From positions 38,892,149-38,956,148 of the forward strand of contig OX457046.1 of the NCBI GenBank assembly GCA_949752735.1: DNA of 64,000 nt, given 5' to 3'. The translations under genes were made by a program, and so were the position numbers. Source of the DNA: Lumbricus terrestris. Its lineage: Eukaryota > Annelida > Clitellata > Crassiclitellata > Lumbricidae. The notes beneath the pieces were generated by a model, which did no database searches, was not told the DNA's origin, and saw only the letters and a list, made by a program, of their open reading frames with translations. Of this stretch, positions 23,549 through 34,273 are shown one piece after another. The first letter of the stretch is position 1. Every line of letters begins with the position of its first letter.

Positions 23549-25651
23549 CAGTGGCGCAACCAGGGGGGTGCTGGGGGGTGCTTGAGCACCCCCCAGGGCT
23601 AAAAGGGTGACCCACGCAATTTTTCCAAATCCGATGAGTTTTTTTGTGGGTGAGGGTGGGGGGGGGGGGGTAGGGGATCTTTCGCTCTTTCAGATTACAC
23701 AATCAAGCAAGTTTCTTCATTCTTCTGTATTATAATCTTAGGTAAATTCATGGTTCATAAAGCACTAGATTTCAGTGTTTAGCTTGTCTACCTGAGTTTG
23801 TCTGGGTCTCGAGAATTTGCCTAAGAATGAATAATATTAAAAGCGTTAGTGACATGAATGAATTTACATTACAGCTAGTGTCTCGCCAATTTATTGATAA
23901 TTAATATGTCTTGACATAATTGATATATGTGTGCTATTTTATTAAGGCCTAATTAAGAATTATTTCCTTCAAATTAGTATTATAATAATACATAGTTATT
24001 CAGGTTTGTTTGTTCTAGACATTTCCAGCGGAGAAAGCGCCCAGAAATGAAATATTTTCCCCAGAACATTTGACAAAATGATAGTTTTTAGTTGTTGTTT
24101 ATTATATTGTATTACATAAACTGCAAGATTGTACCATGATCTTATTTCCTACTATATAATTATAATTTTATTAATTATTGTTGTAATATAATTATATGAT
24201 ACTGTCGTATGATATTATAATGTGCATAACTTACCGCCATTGGCGGATAATTAGGGCGATAGGGAGACGTAAGTAATTGTGAGGCAACAATCTGAAGTTT
24301 TAAACCCCCAAAGTTTGTGGTGGGGGGTTTGGAGATGTTTATATCCCCCAATATGTTATAAATATTTCAAAAATATCATTATAAATTTATGCAGTGTTAT
24401 TCACTGTTTATCATAATGAGCAATTTTGTTAAGACGTCAGCCTAAAATACTGTCATTACAGTATGCATAGGTTAAAATTTAAAATTTCTTAAACGATGGC
24501 AGGGGACATTTATTGAAGACATATCACGTCTCTGAACACTAAAATCATGAGCTATTTTGTAAAAATGACAACTTTAAAAGTCACGGTGCACTGTGAAAAT
24601 CCAATATTTTTAAGTAGGCTACTTAATTGTGAGACAACACTCTGGAATGTTAAACTAAAATCTATGACTATCAGCATTGAAAATGAGCAATTTTATTTAG
24701 ATGATAGCTTAAAAGCCTATCATTACAGTATGGAAATTAGAAAAATTAAACACTGGGAGGGGGCATTGAAGTCTTTTAGCAATGAAATCATGATAAATTT
24801 CGCAAAAATGTCAGCCTAAAATGATACCACTGCAGTGTGGAAATAAAAATTCCATGCTGGGGAGGAGTGTCTTCCTCTGCCCAACCACCTTCCCCTGCTA
24901 GGCCGATGTTGAAATCTGAAATCGCTCCTTTTTTCATCAGCAATGAAGTAATAGAGTTATTTTGCTAAGTTGACATCTTAAAATGGTACCATAATAATAA
25001 ATTAACGTGGAAACTCAACTTTTTTTTATAATTGTGAGTATATTCATTGAAGTTTAGACCACTCTTAAGTTATCAGCACTGAAATATTAGTATAGCAATA
25101 TTGCTTTAGTCTGCAGCTTAAAATGCTGTCATTGCTGTGTAGAAATTAGAAAATTTCTGATGTTTAGGGACACATCCCCTCCCAAAGCCCCAGGCCTTTT
25201 CCATCGGATGCTCGCTTTTCCCCCAGAAACCTTGATTCCCAGAGAACGGACTAGATAAAACACCGGTCATTGGGGAGGGCCAGATTAAACATTGGTTATT
25301 AATTCTGCCACTCGTGAACTATAGGCCTAATACCACTGTCTTATCTAAAACACATGGCAAAGGACTTTTTTGAAGTCTTAAACCATGTTTTTTAGAGGTT
25401 TTCATGACTTTATCGCTCATAAATACAGCTGGCAAACAAGAGCCTGAAAGGTGCACTAGCTGATGTCAAAAGTAAAAATGCGTTGGTTTCTGGGGCTCCG
25501 CCCCAGACCCCGCTGGGGGAGCTTACGACGCTCCCCCAGACCCCCTAATCGGCATTGGCTTCGTGCCTTTGGCACTCGCTGCTTCGCACTTTCGGTGCTT
25601 ACAATAATAATTTTGAGCACCCCCCAGGAAAATGTTCTGGCTGCGCCCGTG
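23549..25651. mobile_element. Non-autonomous hAT-type transposon, 2.1 kb, perfect TSD
   Basis: The ends CAGTGGCGCAACCAGG and CTGGCTGCGCCCGTG are imperfect inverted repeats. The duplication GGCCTATG is perfect at 23541-23548 and 25652-25659. The interior holds several diverged copies of a roughly 110-130 bp unit (about 24290-25150) with GTCAGCCTAAAATG, CATTACAGTATGGAAATT and a GGGAGGGG block. The right end is GC-rich (25480-25600) and contains CTCCCCCAGACCCC repeats. The 90-codon frame at 24547-24819 is made of these units and does not resemble transposase. Confidence 0.85.
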
Positions 25652-25934
25652 GGCCTATGAGAAGGGAAAAATATTTTCTTGGTAAATAAGAAGATGTAGG
25701 ACATCAATGTCAGTAACTATTTGGAATATCACTGTCCTGTTAAACGTCGTATTGCACTCCCATAATATAGTAGCAGTTCTCGTCGTGAACTATTAGTCCA
25801 GAGTTAAGTCTAGGCATGGAGAGAAATTAATTTCAAGATGCGGTTCTACTGCCAATTTTATAGTCATGAACTGAGATAGGCCTATTATAAGTAAACTACA
25901 CCCATCTATTGGTGTCAAGTTCCATCGCGATGTG

Positions 25935-26079
25935 CATAGGTGCAATCACGTCCTAAAAGTTGGGGGGGACCAAATGAGTCACGTGCTAAAAGTTGGAGGA
26001 CCATAATAATAAAGTTAGGGGACCACTCAAAAGTTGGGGGGACGCGTCCCGTGGGTCCCATAGGGTCGCTGCGCCTATG
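25935..26079. mobile_element. hAT-type MITE, 145 bp, perfect 8-bp TSD
   Basis: The ends CATAGGTGCA and TGCGCCTATG are inverted repeats with one mismatch. GCGATGTG flanks both sides (25927-25934 and 26080-26087). The interior has three AAAGTTGGGGGGAC-type direct repeats, also seen as AAAGTTAGGGGAC. Confidence 0.88.
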
Positions 26080-26087
26080 GCGATGTG

Positions 26088-26504
26088 TACAATATGTCAT
26101 ACACCTTTATGTGCCGAGCATAAAATTATAAATTTAGCTTCTATAGATGGACTGACTTCAGGTTAGTTTAAGGAAATTTCTTTACACGTTAATGCACCCG
26201 ATTTGATTGGTGTAGACCATATTCAGCAACTTATCATTAGACACAATAATTGTCATGTGTAGAAGAGCGTGTCCTACTTGACGGTCAGCAATCTTTGAAC
26301 CGCATTCTATAAGGTGGGTTCGAGATGCTCAGCTGAGCTTTTAGAAATCTAGTCCCTTCTAGAATAATTGCTATATTTATATGTAATAAATTGTGAACTC
26401 CAAAATGTAAATAACAGTATCGCTGCATTAACTTTTAATTGACATCCATTAATATGTATGCACCATAATTCATTTTTTCAGTTGATTTGAATAGAGATAA
26501 AAAA
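26088..26504. other. No gene recognised
   Basis: AT-rich, unassigned. Confidence 0.5.
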
Positions 26505-27060
26505 AAATAACTGTCTTACTTAAAATAAAATGAAACAAACTGCAGATGAAATGAGTAAACGATTTGTAAGCTCACACACTGAAGACGCTTACTTCAAAGT
26601 CGAAAACTATATCACCCGTGTTGGCAAAATTACCAACGATTTGACAGTTGTTCATACAGATGGTCGTTGATATAATGCAAACCTAGATTCGAGTTATAAT
26701 TTTTAGCAGATATAATCAGTTACAGACATACAGAACATCTCATACCTGACTTCAATCCACTCCATAGTTCATAGGAGACGCCACAAAACTGTAACTACTC
26801 AAAATTTAATAGCTCTCAGCATTTTGCTGAATCCAAAGAAATTCTGCATCTCTGCGGAATAAATTCGATCTTCTGACCACTTCTCCCTTCTCAAATACAC
26901 AAACGGTTTATCCACCAGGAAACCGTAAATTGCAGAGCTCTAAATTTCTGTCGAGTTGTCTGCGGTGACGACCTCAGTCTGCCGATCCCGACACGGTTCC
27001 AGGTTTATATAGAGCAGCTGTTTTATGACAGACACTCATCTGCCGAGTAGCACACTATGC
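26505..27060 (-). other. Recurrent upstream block E (copy 2), with TATA motif
   Basis: Colinear over about 500 bp with 53450-53960. Shared stretches in order are CACACTGAA, GAAAACTATAT, GATATAATCAG, ATCTCATACCT, a CACAAAAC/CAACAAAAC stretch, AACCGTAAAT, CCGACAC and GGTTTATATAGAGCAGC. On the minus strand the last reads GCTGCTCTATATAAACC, a good TATA context, followed by the conserved block. It may be a duplicated promoter plus 5' exon of the receptor family or an old gene fragment. The corresponding peptide frames keep partial similarity (TVLxR, ...ADYI / ...TDYI) but copy 2 has stops. Confidence 0.55.
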
Positions 27061-27782
27061 TACATCCGCTGAACAATGCCGCAAGCAAGGTTATTGTGAT
27101 GTCTTCATCGGATGTCTGAATAGCAGTAGCTGCCTTATTGTGAGTTATTAGAAAGATTGTCGGATTCGTAAAAGAATCGTCCCTAGACCTGTAAGAGTAT
27201 AGGTCCATTGTTAGCCACATGGTGTGACGAGGACGTTCAGTGTATTGAAGAGACGAGGTGCGTATGCATAAAGAGAGCTTGGTAGAGTGGGAACCTGAGG
27301 GAGTCATTCTGTGGGTGAATGAAGGTCCAGGATAAATCAGACTGAAACAGAGGTCACCGAGAAAACGAGAATCGTTGACAGGCGATATTTTAAAAGTAAA
27401 CACATGAGAACTCAGGTGTCTTTAGAAGCGTTGAATGTGTGGCTATGGGGCGGATTTCACGAGACAGTGGGTAACAATAATTATTGTCTTCCTGTCAAAA
27501 CCCAGCAATGCCATCTGGAAAGGCTTAAGAATGTATCACGCACATCAAATCAGGTGCAGATATTGTATAGGCCTAATGTCAGTTGTAGCAGTAGGTTAGT
27601 CGCAGAACTTGTTGCCAGTGGTGGTAGTGGTAGTGGTATAGTAACATTGACGTCAGTGATATTATGTAGGCTACTTGCTATAGGAGTAATAGTTACAGTC
27701 GTTCTATCATTAATGTTAGGGTAATGATATTATTACTTTTATAAATTTCAAGCTGATTCTTATCCCCAGGGACTTAGAGACT
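27061..27782. other. No gene recognised
   Basis: The frame at 27404-27724 has no recognised similarity; its end is repeat-derived (Gly/Ser). Not called. Confidence 0.45.
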
Positions 27783-27838
27783 ATCGTTATAATAGTTGTA
27801 GTAGTAGCTGTAGTAGTAGTAGTATAGTAGTAGTAGTC

Positions 27839-27893
<55 letters not shown>

Positions 27894-27952
27894 CAGTAGC
27901 AGTAGTAGCAGCAGCAGCAATAGTAGTCGTAGTAGTAGAAGCAGCAGCAGTT
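27783..27952. repeat. (AGT)n trinucleotide array
   Basis: About 55 AGT units with AGC and CGT interruptions. Same repeat class as the arrays at 18283 and 50456. Confidence 0.95.
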
Positions 27953-28225
27953 TTGGCAATGTGATGTGATGTAGCGTACTCTGATGCATTGAGTCGATGT
28001 GGTGTAACTTGTGTGATATTGACTGGCAACAATCTATGCAATGATTGTCCTCCGCCCATCACACCTGCGTCATGCTATCGACTATCTTCTCCAACTCTTT
28101 TGTTTACGGATGTACCAGCTGTAAGAAAGTCCTCCGCAAATATCGTGACGCTATACATAGCTGCTACCATAGGTATTTATGCCCGTGTCGATGAAGCATC
28201 AATGAAACGAAATTTCGTATGGAAT

Positions 28226-28400
28226 AACCAGTCAATTAATCGATCAATCAATCAATCAATTGATCAATCAATCAATTAATCAATCAATCTATCAATTAAG
28301 CAATCATCAATAATTAAATCTATTAATAAATCAATCAATCGATCAGTCGATCGCCCAATGAATGAACGAATCAATCAATCAATCAATCAATCGAGCACCC
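28226..28400. repeat. (AATC)n tetranucleotide repeat
   Basis: Imperfect AATC/ATCAATCA units. Confidence 0.9.
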
Positions 28401-28867
28401 ATCCTCCATTTGCACAGAACTGAGAACACTATAGAGCACCCCAACGAGTATTTATACAGCACCAATGTTTAACAGCAACAAGCGCCAATAATTATCAGTG
28501 GATTCAATGGATGCATATATAATTATATATATATATATCCGAAATCACTATGTAGATATCCGAAATCACTGCGGTTTTCCTTCAACTATAATAATATGAT
28601 GCTGTCCATAATTGGAATATTATTGCATGAGAAGTCATTGAGAACTCATCACTGGAAGTCATAACAATTATTACAGTCGTTAACTCCGCATTTGTAATGC
28701 GCCAATTAAAAGCTAAAAGAGCCGACGGGCATCATGTTACTCACGAGCGATGAACGCGTGCGGAGTTGAAGAATTTGTTGTTAACTGTTGTTCGTTAAAA
28801 TCCGTTTCATTGGCGGCTCTTGGTTAACTCGTGGCGTGGTGCAACAACCAGCTTTTAACACTAGTAA

Positions 28868-28945
28868 TTTCGGTTTAACGTCACTGCAGTAACTATCAAT
28901 GGCGTCGCCCTCCTTTTTCGTTCAGACCTGTGACTGGCACCACCT
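28868..28945 (+). other. Recurrent cluster block F (inverted copy)
   Basis: Reverse complement matches block F: GTGCCAGTCACAGG, then AAAGGAGGGCGACGCC, then CAGTGACGTTAAAC. On the plus strand it ends its polypyrimidine tract with TTCAG. It is oriented opposite to the other four copies. Confidence 0.5.
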
Positions 28946-29543
28946 GACTACGATCAGTAGCTGAGTTAGACCTTTTAGACCCAATCAACCGAATCTTTGA
29001 ACTTTGTAATTAGGAGGGAATCACCTAATTACAAATACATTCATAGGACTATTATTATATTGCGCAGCCTGGCCCTGTTCGTGCTAAGCATGCATTAAAA
29101 TTAACCTAAAATTCAGCTTAATTTAAGTAGGGCAATTAAGCGAGACAATTAAGCTCATTAAGAGAGGCGATTTAAGAATAATTGCCAATTAATTAGTCGG
29201 TCAATTTCAAGCAGAGGTCATCGAGTCCGGTGATAACTCACGGAAGCCGATTTGTGGTGCGCCTACGCGGAATCAACAACTTACCGTTCATTAGGAAAAT
29301 TAAAGAAGATGCATTAGTGAAGCTGGACAACGCAAGAACAGCAGTGCAACAGACACGGATAGCTTCAATTCAGACAACGGAACACAACAGCAATGCAACC
29401 AGAGGTTAATCCAAACATTTGTAATAACCAGAGCATAGCTATACATGTAGGAGAGTAATGCAAGCAGCATACATGTATGCAGAGTGCGATTTATGGCGAT
29501 CGCGGTTAGGACTACGCGCGCTCACATAGTAACCAAGGCGTTG
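28946..29543. other. No gene recognised
   Basis: AT-rich, with repeated AATTAAGC-type words; unassigned. Confidence 0.45.
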
Positions 29544-29775
29544 TGGGGCGCGGTGGTGTAGTGGTGGCGTCGTTGCCTTGAAGCCGGAAGGTTCGAGGTT
29601 CGAATCCACCTCGCCGCGTAAGGACCTTGAGCAAGTCCTTCACTCACAATTGCTCAGCGCTTCGGCGTGAAACTCCGATGCAGTGTCCGCTCTGCATTCG
29701 GGAGCGCCTCTGAGTAGAGAGAGCTTGAAGGGGCGCTATAACAAGTGCACATACAAACAAACAAACAAACAAACC
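29544..29775 (+). mobile_element. tRNA-derived SINE, family A (best copy)
   Basis: The tRNA-like head GGGGCGCGGTGGTGTAGTGG contains box A. Box B GGTTCGAATCC is at about 29598. Next come the body CCTTGAGCAAGTCCTTCACT and TGAAACTCCGATGCAGTG, and the tail GGAGCGCCTCTGAGTAGAG...GGGGCGCTATAACAAG, ending in (CAAA)n. The SINE tail shares GAGCGCCTCTGAGTAGA and GGCGCTATA with the LINE 3' end at 9486, as expected for a SINE mobilised by that LINE. Confidence 0.92.
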
Positions 29776-30500
29776 ACACCAATATTCATGTCATCTGCTG
29801 ACTAAAATAATGTAATTAGTAAGAATCCTTCAATGCACAATGTGTTTGCAGCGCTGGAATTTGCTGTGGTGTTCTTAACAGATTTTTTCGTTATTGTTGT
29901 TAATTAAGTTTGCCTCGTGCACGCATTAGTTAACTAGTTAAGCTTTGTTATGTAGAAAATGTTTTTGAGATTAAAATTGAGGCGATAAAATAGCAGATAC
30001 GACCTACAGCTTATTATTTATATATTCAAAATACGATATTGTTCAGTTGTTAACTTGAGCTGAAAACTGGTTGTAGTTAATATTATCTGCAATATTAGAT
30101 TTAAAAGCATAAATCATAAACTTTTCCATACAATTACTGGCTAGACCAGGACCACAGAAATCGCCGGGCCCGGGCATTTCCCCCCTTTAGCTCCTCTCTC
30201 GACGGCCATGAACTCACCATAAGTATACGTTAGTTTGCTATAGGAGGAGCAGCTCGAACGGAAAGATCGAACCAGATTTCTGTCCTATTGGGCCTTGAAC
30301 ACCGTTCTTTTCGTTGTACTGCTCGGCTCGCTGTTAAACACATAATCGAAAACCCCAATGTGGACATAAAATTTTGTAAAATGTCTTAGGCCTATCTCTT
30401 AGAAGTGTGTGTTGAAATAACAAAGTTGTTTAGACAGTTATCTAACTTATTAGTCGATTATAGTCTGAAATTGTTTCAAGCTACTGTCCCTAGACATGCC
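29776..30500. other. No gene recognised; 3' flank of receptor 3
   Basis: AT-rich. GACCAGGACC and CGGGCCCGGG near 30146-30172 recall 19365-19450. No RNA gene seen. Confidence 0.4.
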
Positions 30501-30503
30501 CTA

Positions 30504-31634
30504 TCAGCCTGCCACTGTCAGTCTTTCGCTAATACTCTTGTATCCCTTGGAGAGGATTTTCATATACGCCTTTCTGAAGTTTCGATTCGTCAAACCGTAT
30601 ATGATCCAGTCGATGGATACGCTTACAGTTCCCAAAGCAGTGCCGACATCCGTCAGACTCTGCACATACTGAGCTCGATATCCGGACAGTTGAAGTCCCT
30701 TGCCGATGAAATACGACAGCCAGAACAACGTGTAGGAACCGATAACGAGAGCGGTCATCCTGGCCGCCTTGAACTCACCCTTGATACTCTTTGCCCTTCC
30801 CGTCCGAGGTTGAGTCTCCTGTGCGGTAACAGTGGACAGTTCAACGGTAGAGATTCCACAACTTGGTTGCTCTCTAAGTCGACAAACATGGCTCTGGTCT
30901 ATGATCTTTCTGCGATGTTGAAGAGCTATAATAAGGATTCGTCCGTAGACCAAAGACATCACCGCCGCAACACTTACATAAAAGAAGTAATCGAAGACGA
31001 AATTCATCGTCAGTGAATACGGAAGATCACACGTCGACCAGTTAATTGTCACCATCCACGATAGCTGGACGACTAAAACTCCGATCACAAACAGAGAGCA
31101 TCCCGCTATCGCGCAGTTCATCCTCGCTTCGGTAACCACGCTTTCGTAGTGTAACGGGTAGACCACGGCGATGTAGCGGTCCACTGCGATGGCCAGGAAC
31201 AGTGTGTCGCACGCGTAGAAGGGTAATTTCTGTATGGGAGTGATGACTGCAACGATGGACCTGTACCGGCACGGTTGGTCACTGACGACGAACGCAAGGA
31301 TCTGGTAAGTGTTGAAGCAGACTTGAACAGGTCCTTGGAGGACGAGCTCCCAAGCGGAGAGAGCCGCTATTAGACGATTCGATTTCGTCCGAAGCACAGT
31401 AGTCGTGCGAATTGCGATTAGGGTGAGTACGTTGCCGAAAAATCCAAAGATGGAGATCGCTGATATGACGGCACATTTGAAAATTACTGTTGCTTTCGAC
31501 ATCGCCAGAAGGTTCATGTCTAGAGGAGAATGCAGGTTGCCTATGTTGCTTATGTTACCCATGTTGTTTATGTTGCTCATGTTGCTTGTGTTGCTTATGT
31601 TACTCATGTTGCTTGTGTTGCATATGCTACTCAT
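30504..31634 (-). CDS. Rhodopsin-class orphan GPCR, paralog 3, with sequon-repeat N-terminus
   Basis: Intronless, 376 residues. Residues 5-33 are a repeat of SN(M/I/T) triplets with sequons at Asn6, 9, 12, 15, 18 and 27, encoded by a 9/18-bp minisatellite. Membrane spans lie at about 50-75, 86-115, 125-151, 173-195, 210-238, 292-314 and 326-349. TM1 has GN (67-68), TM3 has DRY (152-154), and Cys122/Cys202 are the expected disulfide. EFKAARMTALV precedes TM6, and TM7 has DWIIY (342-346) in place of NPxxY, followed by FRKAY. A likely plasma-membrane sensor, ligand unknown. The ATG at 31634 is overlapped by a short upstream ORF. A SINE fragment sits 40 bp upstream, so the leader may be SINE-derived. 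Confidence 0.9.
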   Translation of the reverse strand: MSSICNTSNMSNISNTSNMSNINNMGNISNIGNLHSPLDMNLLAMSKATVIFKCAVISAISIFGFFGNVLTLIAIRTTTVLRTKSNRLIAALSAWELVLQGPVQVCFNTYQILAFVVSDQPCRYRSIVAVITPIQKLPFYACDTLFLAIAVDRYIAVVYPLHYESVVTEARMNCAIAGCSLFVIGVLVVQLSWMVTINWSTCDLPYSLTMNFVFDYFFYVSVAAVMSLVYGRILIIALQHRRKIIDQSHVCRLREQPSCGISTVELSTVTAQETQPRTGRAKSIKGEFKAARMTALVIGSYTLFWLSYFIGKGLQLSGYRAQYVQSLTDVGTALGTVSVSIDWIIYGLTNRNFRKAYMKILSKGYKSISERLTVAG

Positions 31635-31665
31635 GTTGGTTGCTTGTGTTGCTTATGTTACTCAT
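31536..31665 (-). repeat. ATGAGCAAC/ATAAGCAAC minisatellite in the receptor N-terminus
   Basis: Nine-bp units of the type AGCAACATA, AGCAACACA and AGCAACATG run from 5' of the start codon into codon 33. A 4-bp offset (CAAC) just upstream shifts the frame, so the first part reads as a separate short ORF. Confidence 0.85.
31627..31665 (-). promoter_or_regulatory. Upstream ORF overlapping the receptor 3 start
   Basis: ATG at 31665 opens 12 codons (MSNISNTSNQHE) ending in TAG at 31629-31627. It overlaps the receptor ATG (31634-31632) in another frame. It could reduce or re-initiate translation if included in the mRNA; the transcript start is not known. Confidence 0.5.
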
Positions 31666-31671
31666 GTTGTT

Positions 31672-31845
31672 CAAATCCACCTCAATGCGTCGCGCCGTGG
31701 TGACCTTGAACAGGACCTTCACTCGCAATTATTGATCTGGCGCTTCGGCATGAAACTCCGATTCGGTGTCTGCCCTGCATTGTCTGGAGCGCCTCTGAGT
31801 GCCTCTTGAAGGGACGCTGTAGCAGCAATTGCTCATGCATACATA
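31672..31845 (+). mobile_element. tRNA-derived SINE, family A (5'-damaged copy)
   Basis: Matches the body and tail of the 29544 copy: AATCCACCTC, CCTTGAACAGGACCTTCACTC, CATGAAACTCCGATTCG, GGAGCGCCTCTGAGTG and GGGACGCTGTAGCAGCA. The head is missing. It abuts the 5' end of receptor 3. Confidence 0.8.
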
Positions 31846-33320
31846 GGACTATTTAGAAGGATGCGCAGGGTGTCAAAGGTTGTCTGGTCTCTGGTTGCTG
31901 ACGAGCATGCAGTCTTCTTCGAAAAAGTGCCGAAACTTTCTTAAGTAGACAGAGTCTATTCATCTCATCATCCTGTGAGTATCACTTATTTCCTACCGTC
32001 AGAAGTCGTCCGACCTTGTCGCCGAGCCAGCAGACCTTGGAAGAAAAAGTTCACCGTCGGGGCACTGATCAATTACGGTAGTCAGCATTTCGAAAGGCAT
32101 GATTTTGGACGCGCATGTATATTGTCTCTATTAAGTCACTCTCTGACACATTTTATAAGCACTTGAAAACTGATTTGACGGCCCGTACTTGAGTCAGGAG
32201 TACTTCTGGGTAATTTTCTAGAAAATGTGCTACATAAATACTTGAATTATAGCGATTCCATATGCGGATATGATATCCGCATATGGAATTGCTATAATTC
32301 AAGAAGGCTATTTATGTACCCGGAATATCTATTGATCTTAAGCTTATATAATTACGGACTCCATTTTGGCGCATTTGTAAAGAGTCCGATTGTCCTTCTC
32401 TAAATGCACAAGTAATTTTAAACCTTCCTTAAATCTTTCTTCAAATCATTCTTTACATCACGGCAATGAATCGGCTGAATCCTGCAACACTCGACATTAA
32501 CGACGTGCTCGTGAAAGGTAAAACGCTTTCTTGCAATTTGTTCCGGGTTCACCGAAGTTTTTTCGTAGATTGACCCGACTATTTCCTAAATTAGAGACCT
32601 GCATGTTATCTGCCCAAGCTGTCATTTTGTTAATCTTTTAATAATATTGAAATGATATTTCAAACACGAAGCGAATCTTACCAACGTTCTCATAAGCGAT
32701 ATGGTCCATCATTTAAGAAACTGTCAACTTTATTATGTGACAAACTGCCTCTGCTTTAAATAATGCACTTAGAACTCCCCGAAATATGACTCAGATCGCT
32801 GTAGACCTACCTAATAATATTAATCATGCAGAAAATGCAATTGACAGTCAAAATAATCTCCTTCCATTAAATCCTTCCATTAAACTGGGCCAAACACCAG
32901 TAGCCTACTGTTACAGTAACAGACAAAGCTTAGATCTATCTCGCACTGGATAAAACAAAAACCTCTTGTGGCAATCAGGGCCGCTGAAATTGCACTAAAA
33001 TACTTGCATTCGGTGCCATGACCATAATAACTATTGTTACCCAACTGCACCAGGCTGATGTAGTTGCGACTTATTTGGTAATTTACACGCATCAAGCTAC
33101 ACAGTCAGCAACGTTCTTAAACCAGTATTTCATTGATCTCTCAAAGAACTAATTCGACTAATTTGCACATTGTATATGGATCGAATGTTGGAAACGTTAA
33201 ACCTATTCGTTAGTGGCCTCATTAAGAAAACGGACGCTGGGATTTTTCAAGCAGTGCACAGTAGGGGTCGCTGCGGTTCGCTTATCCCACGGGTCAGCTC
33301 TCTGTCAGGTGCGGTTTTAA
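31846..33320. other. No gene recognised
   Basis: AT-rich sequence without supported genes except the palindrome listed separately. Confidence 0.5.
32241..32303. repeat. Near-perfect 63-bp palindrome
   Basis: Arms of 31 bp around a single central base (32272), with one mismatch. The left arm begins CTTGAATTATAGC and the right arm ends GCTATAATTCAAG. Weaker symmetry continues outward with CTACATAAATA (32230) against TATTTATGTA (32308-32317). CTACATAAATACTTGAAT resembles the LINE tail GCTATATAAATTCTTGAAT, so it may be two tails fused head to head. Confidence 0.9.
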
Positions 33321-33332
33321 TTCACCTTGACA

Positions 33333-33634
33333 CATGGGCGGAGACCTAGAGGGGACAGGGGGACGGTCACCCCCCAATGGAAGTGTTGGGGGGACGGCCC
33401 ATGCATTTGTCCCCCCCCCAATAGTTGAGCGCCAAGACTAAAAAAGTCATCAACTTTTTGGCGGTGAAAATAGAAAATTTCGTCGAGATTTGGCCGGATG
33501 ACTAAAAAAAGGGCATCAACTTTTTGGGCGGCGAAAATAAAATGTGTTTTCGAGATTTTGCCGGTCGTCAGAAATTTTTCGAAAAATCTCCCGTCTTTCC
33601 GTCCCCCAAGTCTCGGCCCAGGTCTCCGCCTATG
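33333..33634. mobile_element. hAT-type MITE, 302 bp
   Basis: The ends CATGGGCGGAGACCT and AGGTCTCCGCCTATG are inverted repeats with one mismatch. The flanks CCTTGACA (33325-33332) and TCTTGACA (33635-33642) match 7/8. The interior has two and a half tandem copies of the shared module GACTAAAAAAGTCATCAAC...TTTTGGCGG...GAAAATA. Confidence 0.88.
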
Positions 33635-33989
33635 TCTTGACATGATGTGTTATGTTGTTTTGATAAGGTTATCTTTAAGAATGGGAATTAATGAGGAGGC
33701 TTCGATCGGATTATGCACGTGCATGGCTCGTATGGACAAGGATCGAAGAACCAACTGGATGATGGTTAGTCGTTATTGTAAGTGTGGAAAACAAGACTAG
33801 ATAAAAGAAAAACGAGATTATATACAAAACAGGATTAGAACTAAGACAGAAAAAAAGACTAGACACAAGACGGACTATAGACAATGCTGTGCAAGACTGG
33901 AGACAATTATACAAGACTTGAGTCAGGAAAAGAAAGTTCAAAACATGTTAAAACTGGAGTCAATACGCAGCTGGAGATAAAACAAGACG

Positions 33990-34273
33990 ATACTGGGATA
34001 GATAGATATTCGTTTAATTGACAGAATAACCGGTCGACATAACGCGACAGTTAACAAGCACAAAGGGGCAGCGAATAAAGTATAGTAAACGTTTTTATAC
34101 AGCATCCGTGTTATGAAGTTTTTATTGTTTTTATTGGTTAATTCAAATGGATGTGGCCTAGGACGCAGATTGTATTTACCAGAGCGTCTATAAGAGAAAA
34201 TGTTTTGAAGAACATGATCTTTGTCTTTAACTATAATAGCTTTGAAGAGGGCAGCATCAGCGGTCTCAGCCAT
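33990..34273 (-). pseudogene. LINE polyprotein C-terminal fragment
   Basis: The minus-strand frame contains ADAALFKAIIVKDKDHVL, YNLRPRPHPFEL and NFITRMLYKNVY. This is the order of the HVLxxLLP...YNLRPR...FITRxLYKDxY segment that ends many invertebrate LINE polyproteins. No reverse transcriptase remains in the flank. Recognised by motif memory. Confidence 0.55.

Noticed and set aside
23549..25651. Transposase frame in the large hAT element (24547-24819)
   Set aside because: The 90-codon frame consists of the internal repeat units and has no hAT dimerisation or DDE motif.
30405..31016. 203-codon plus-strand frame
   Set aside because: Antisense to receptor 3; similar shadows exist over the other three receptors.
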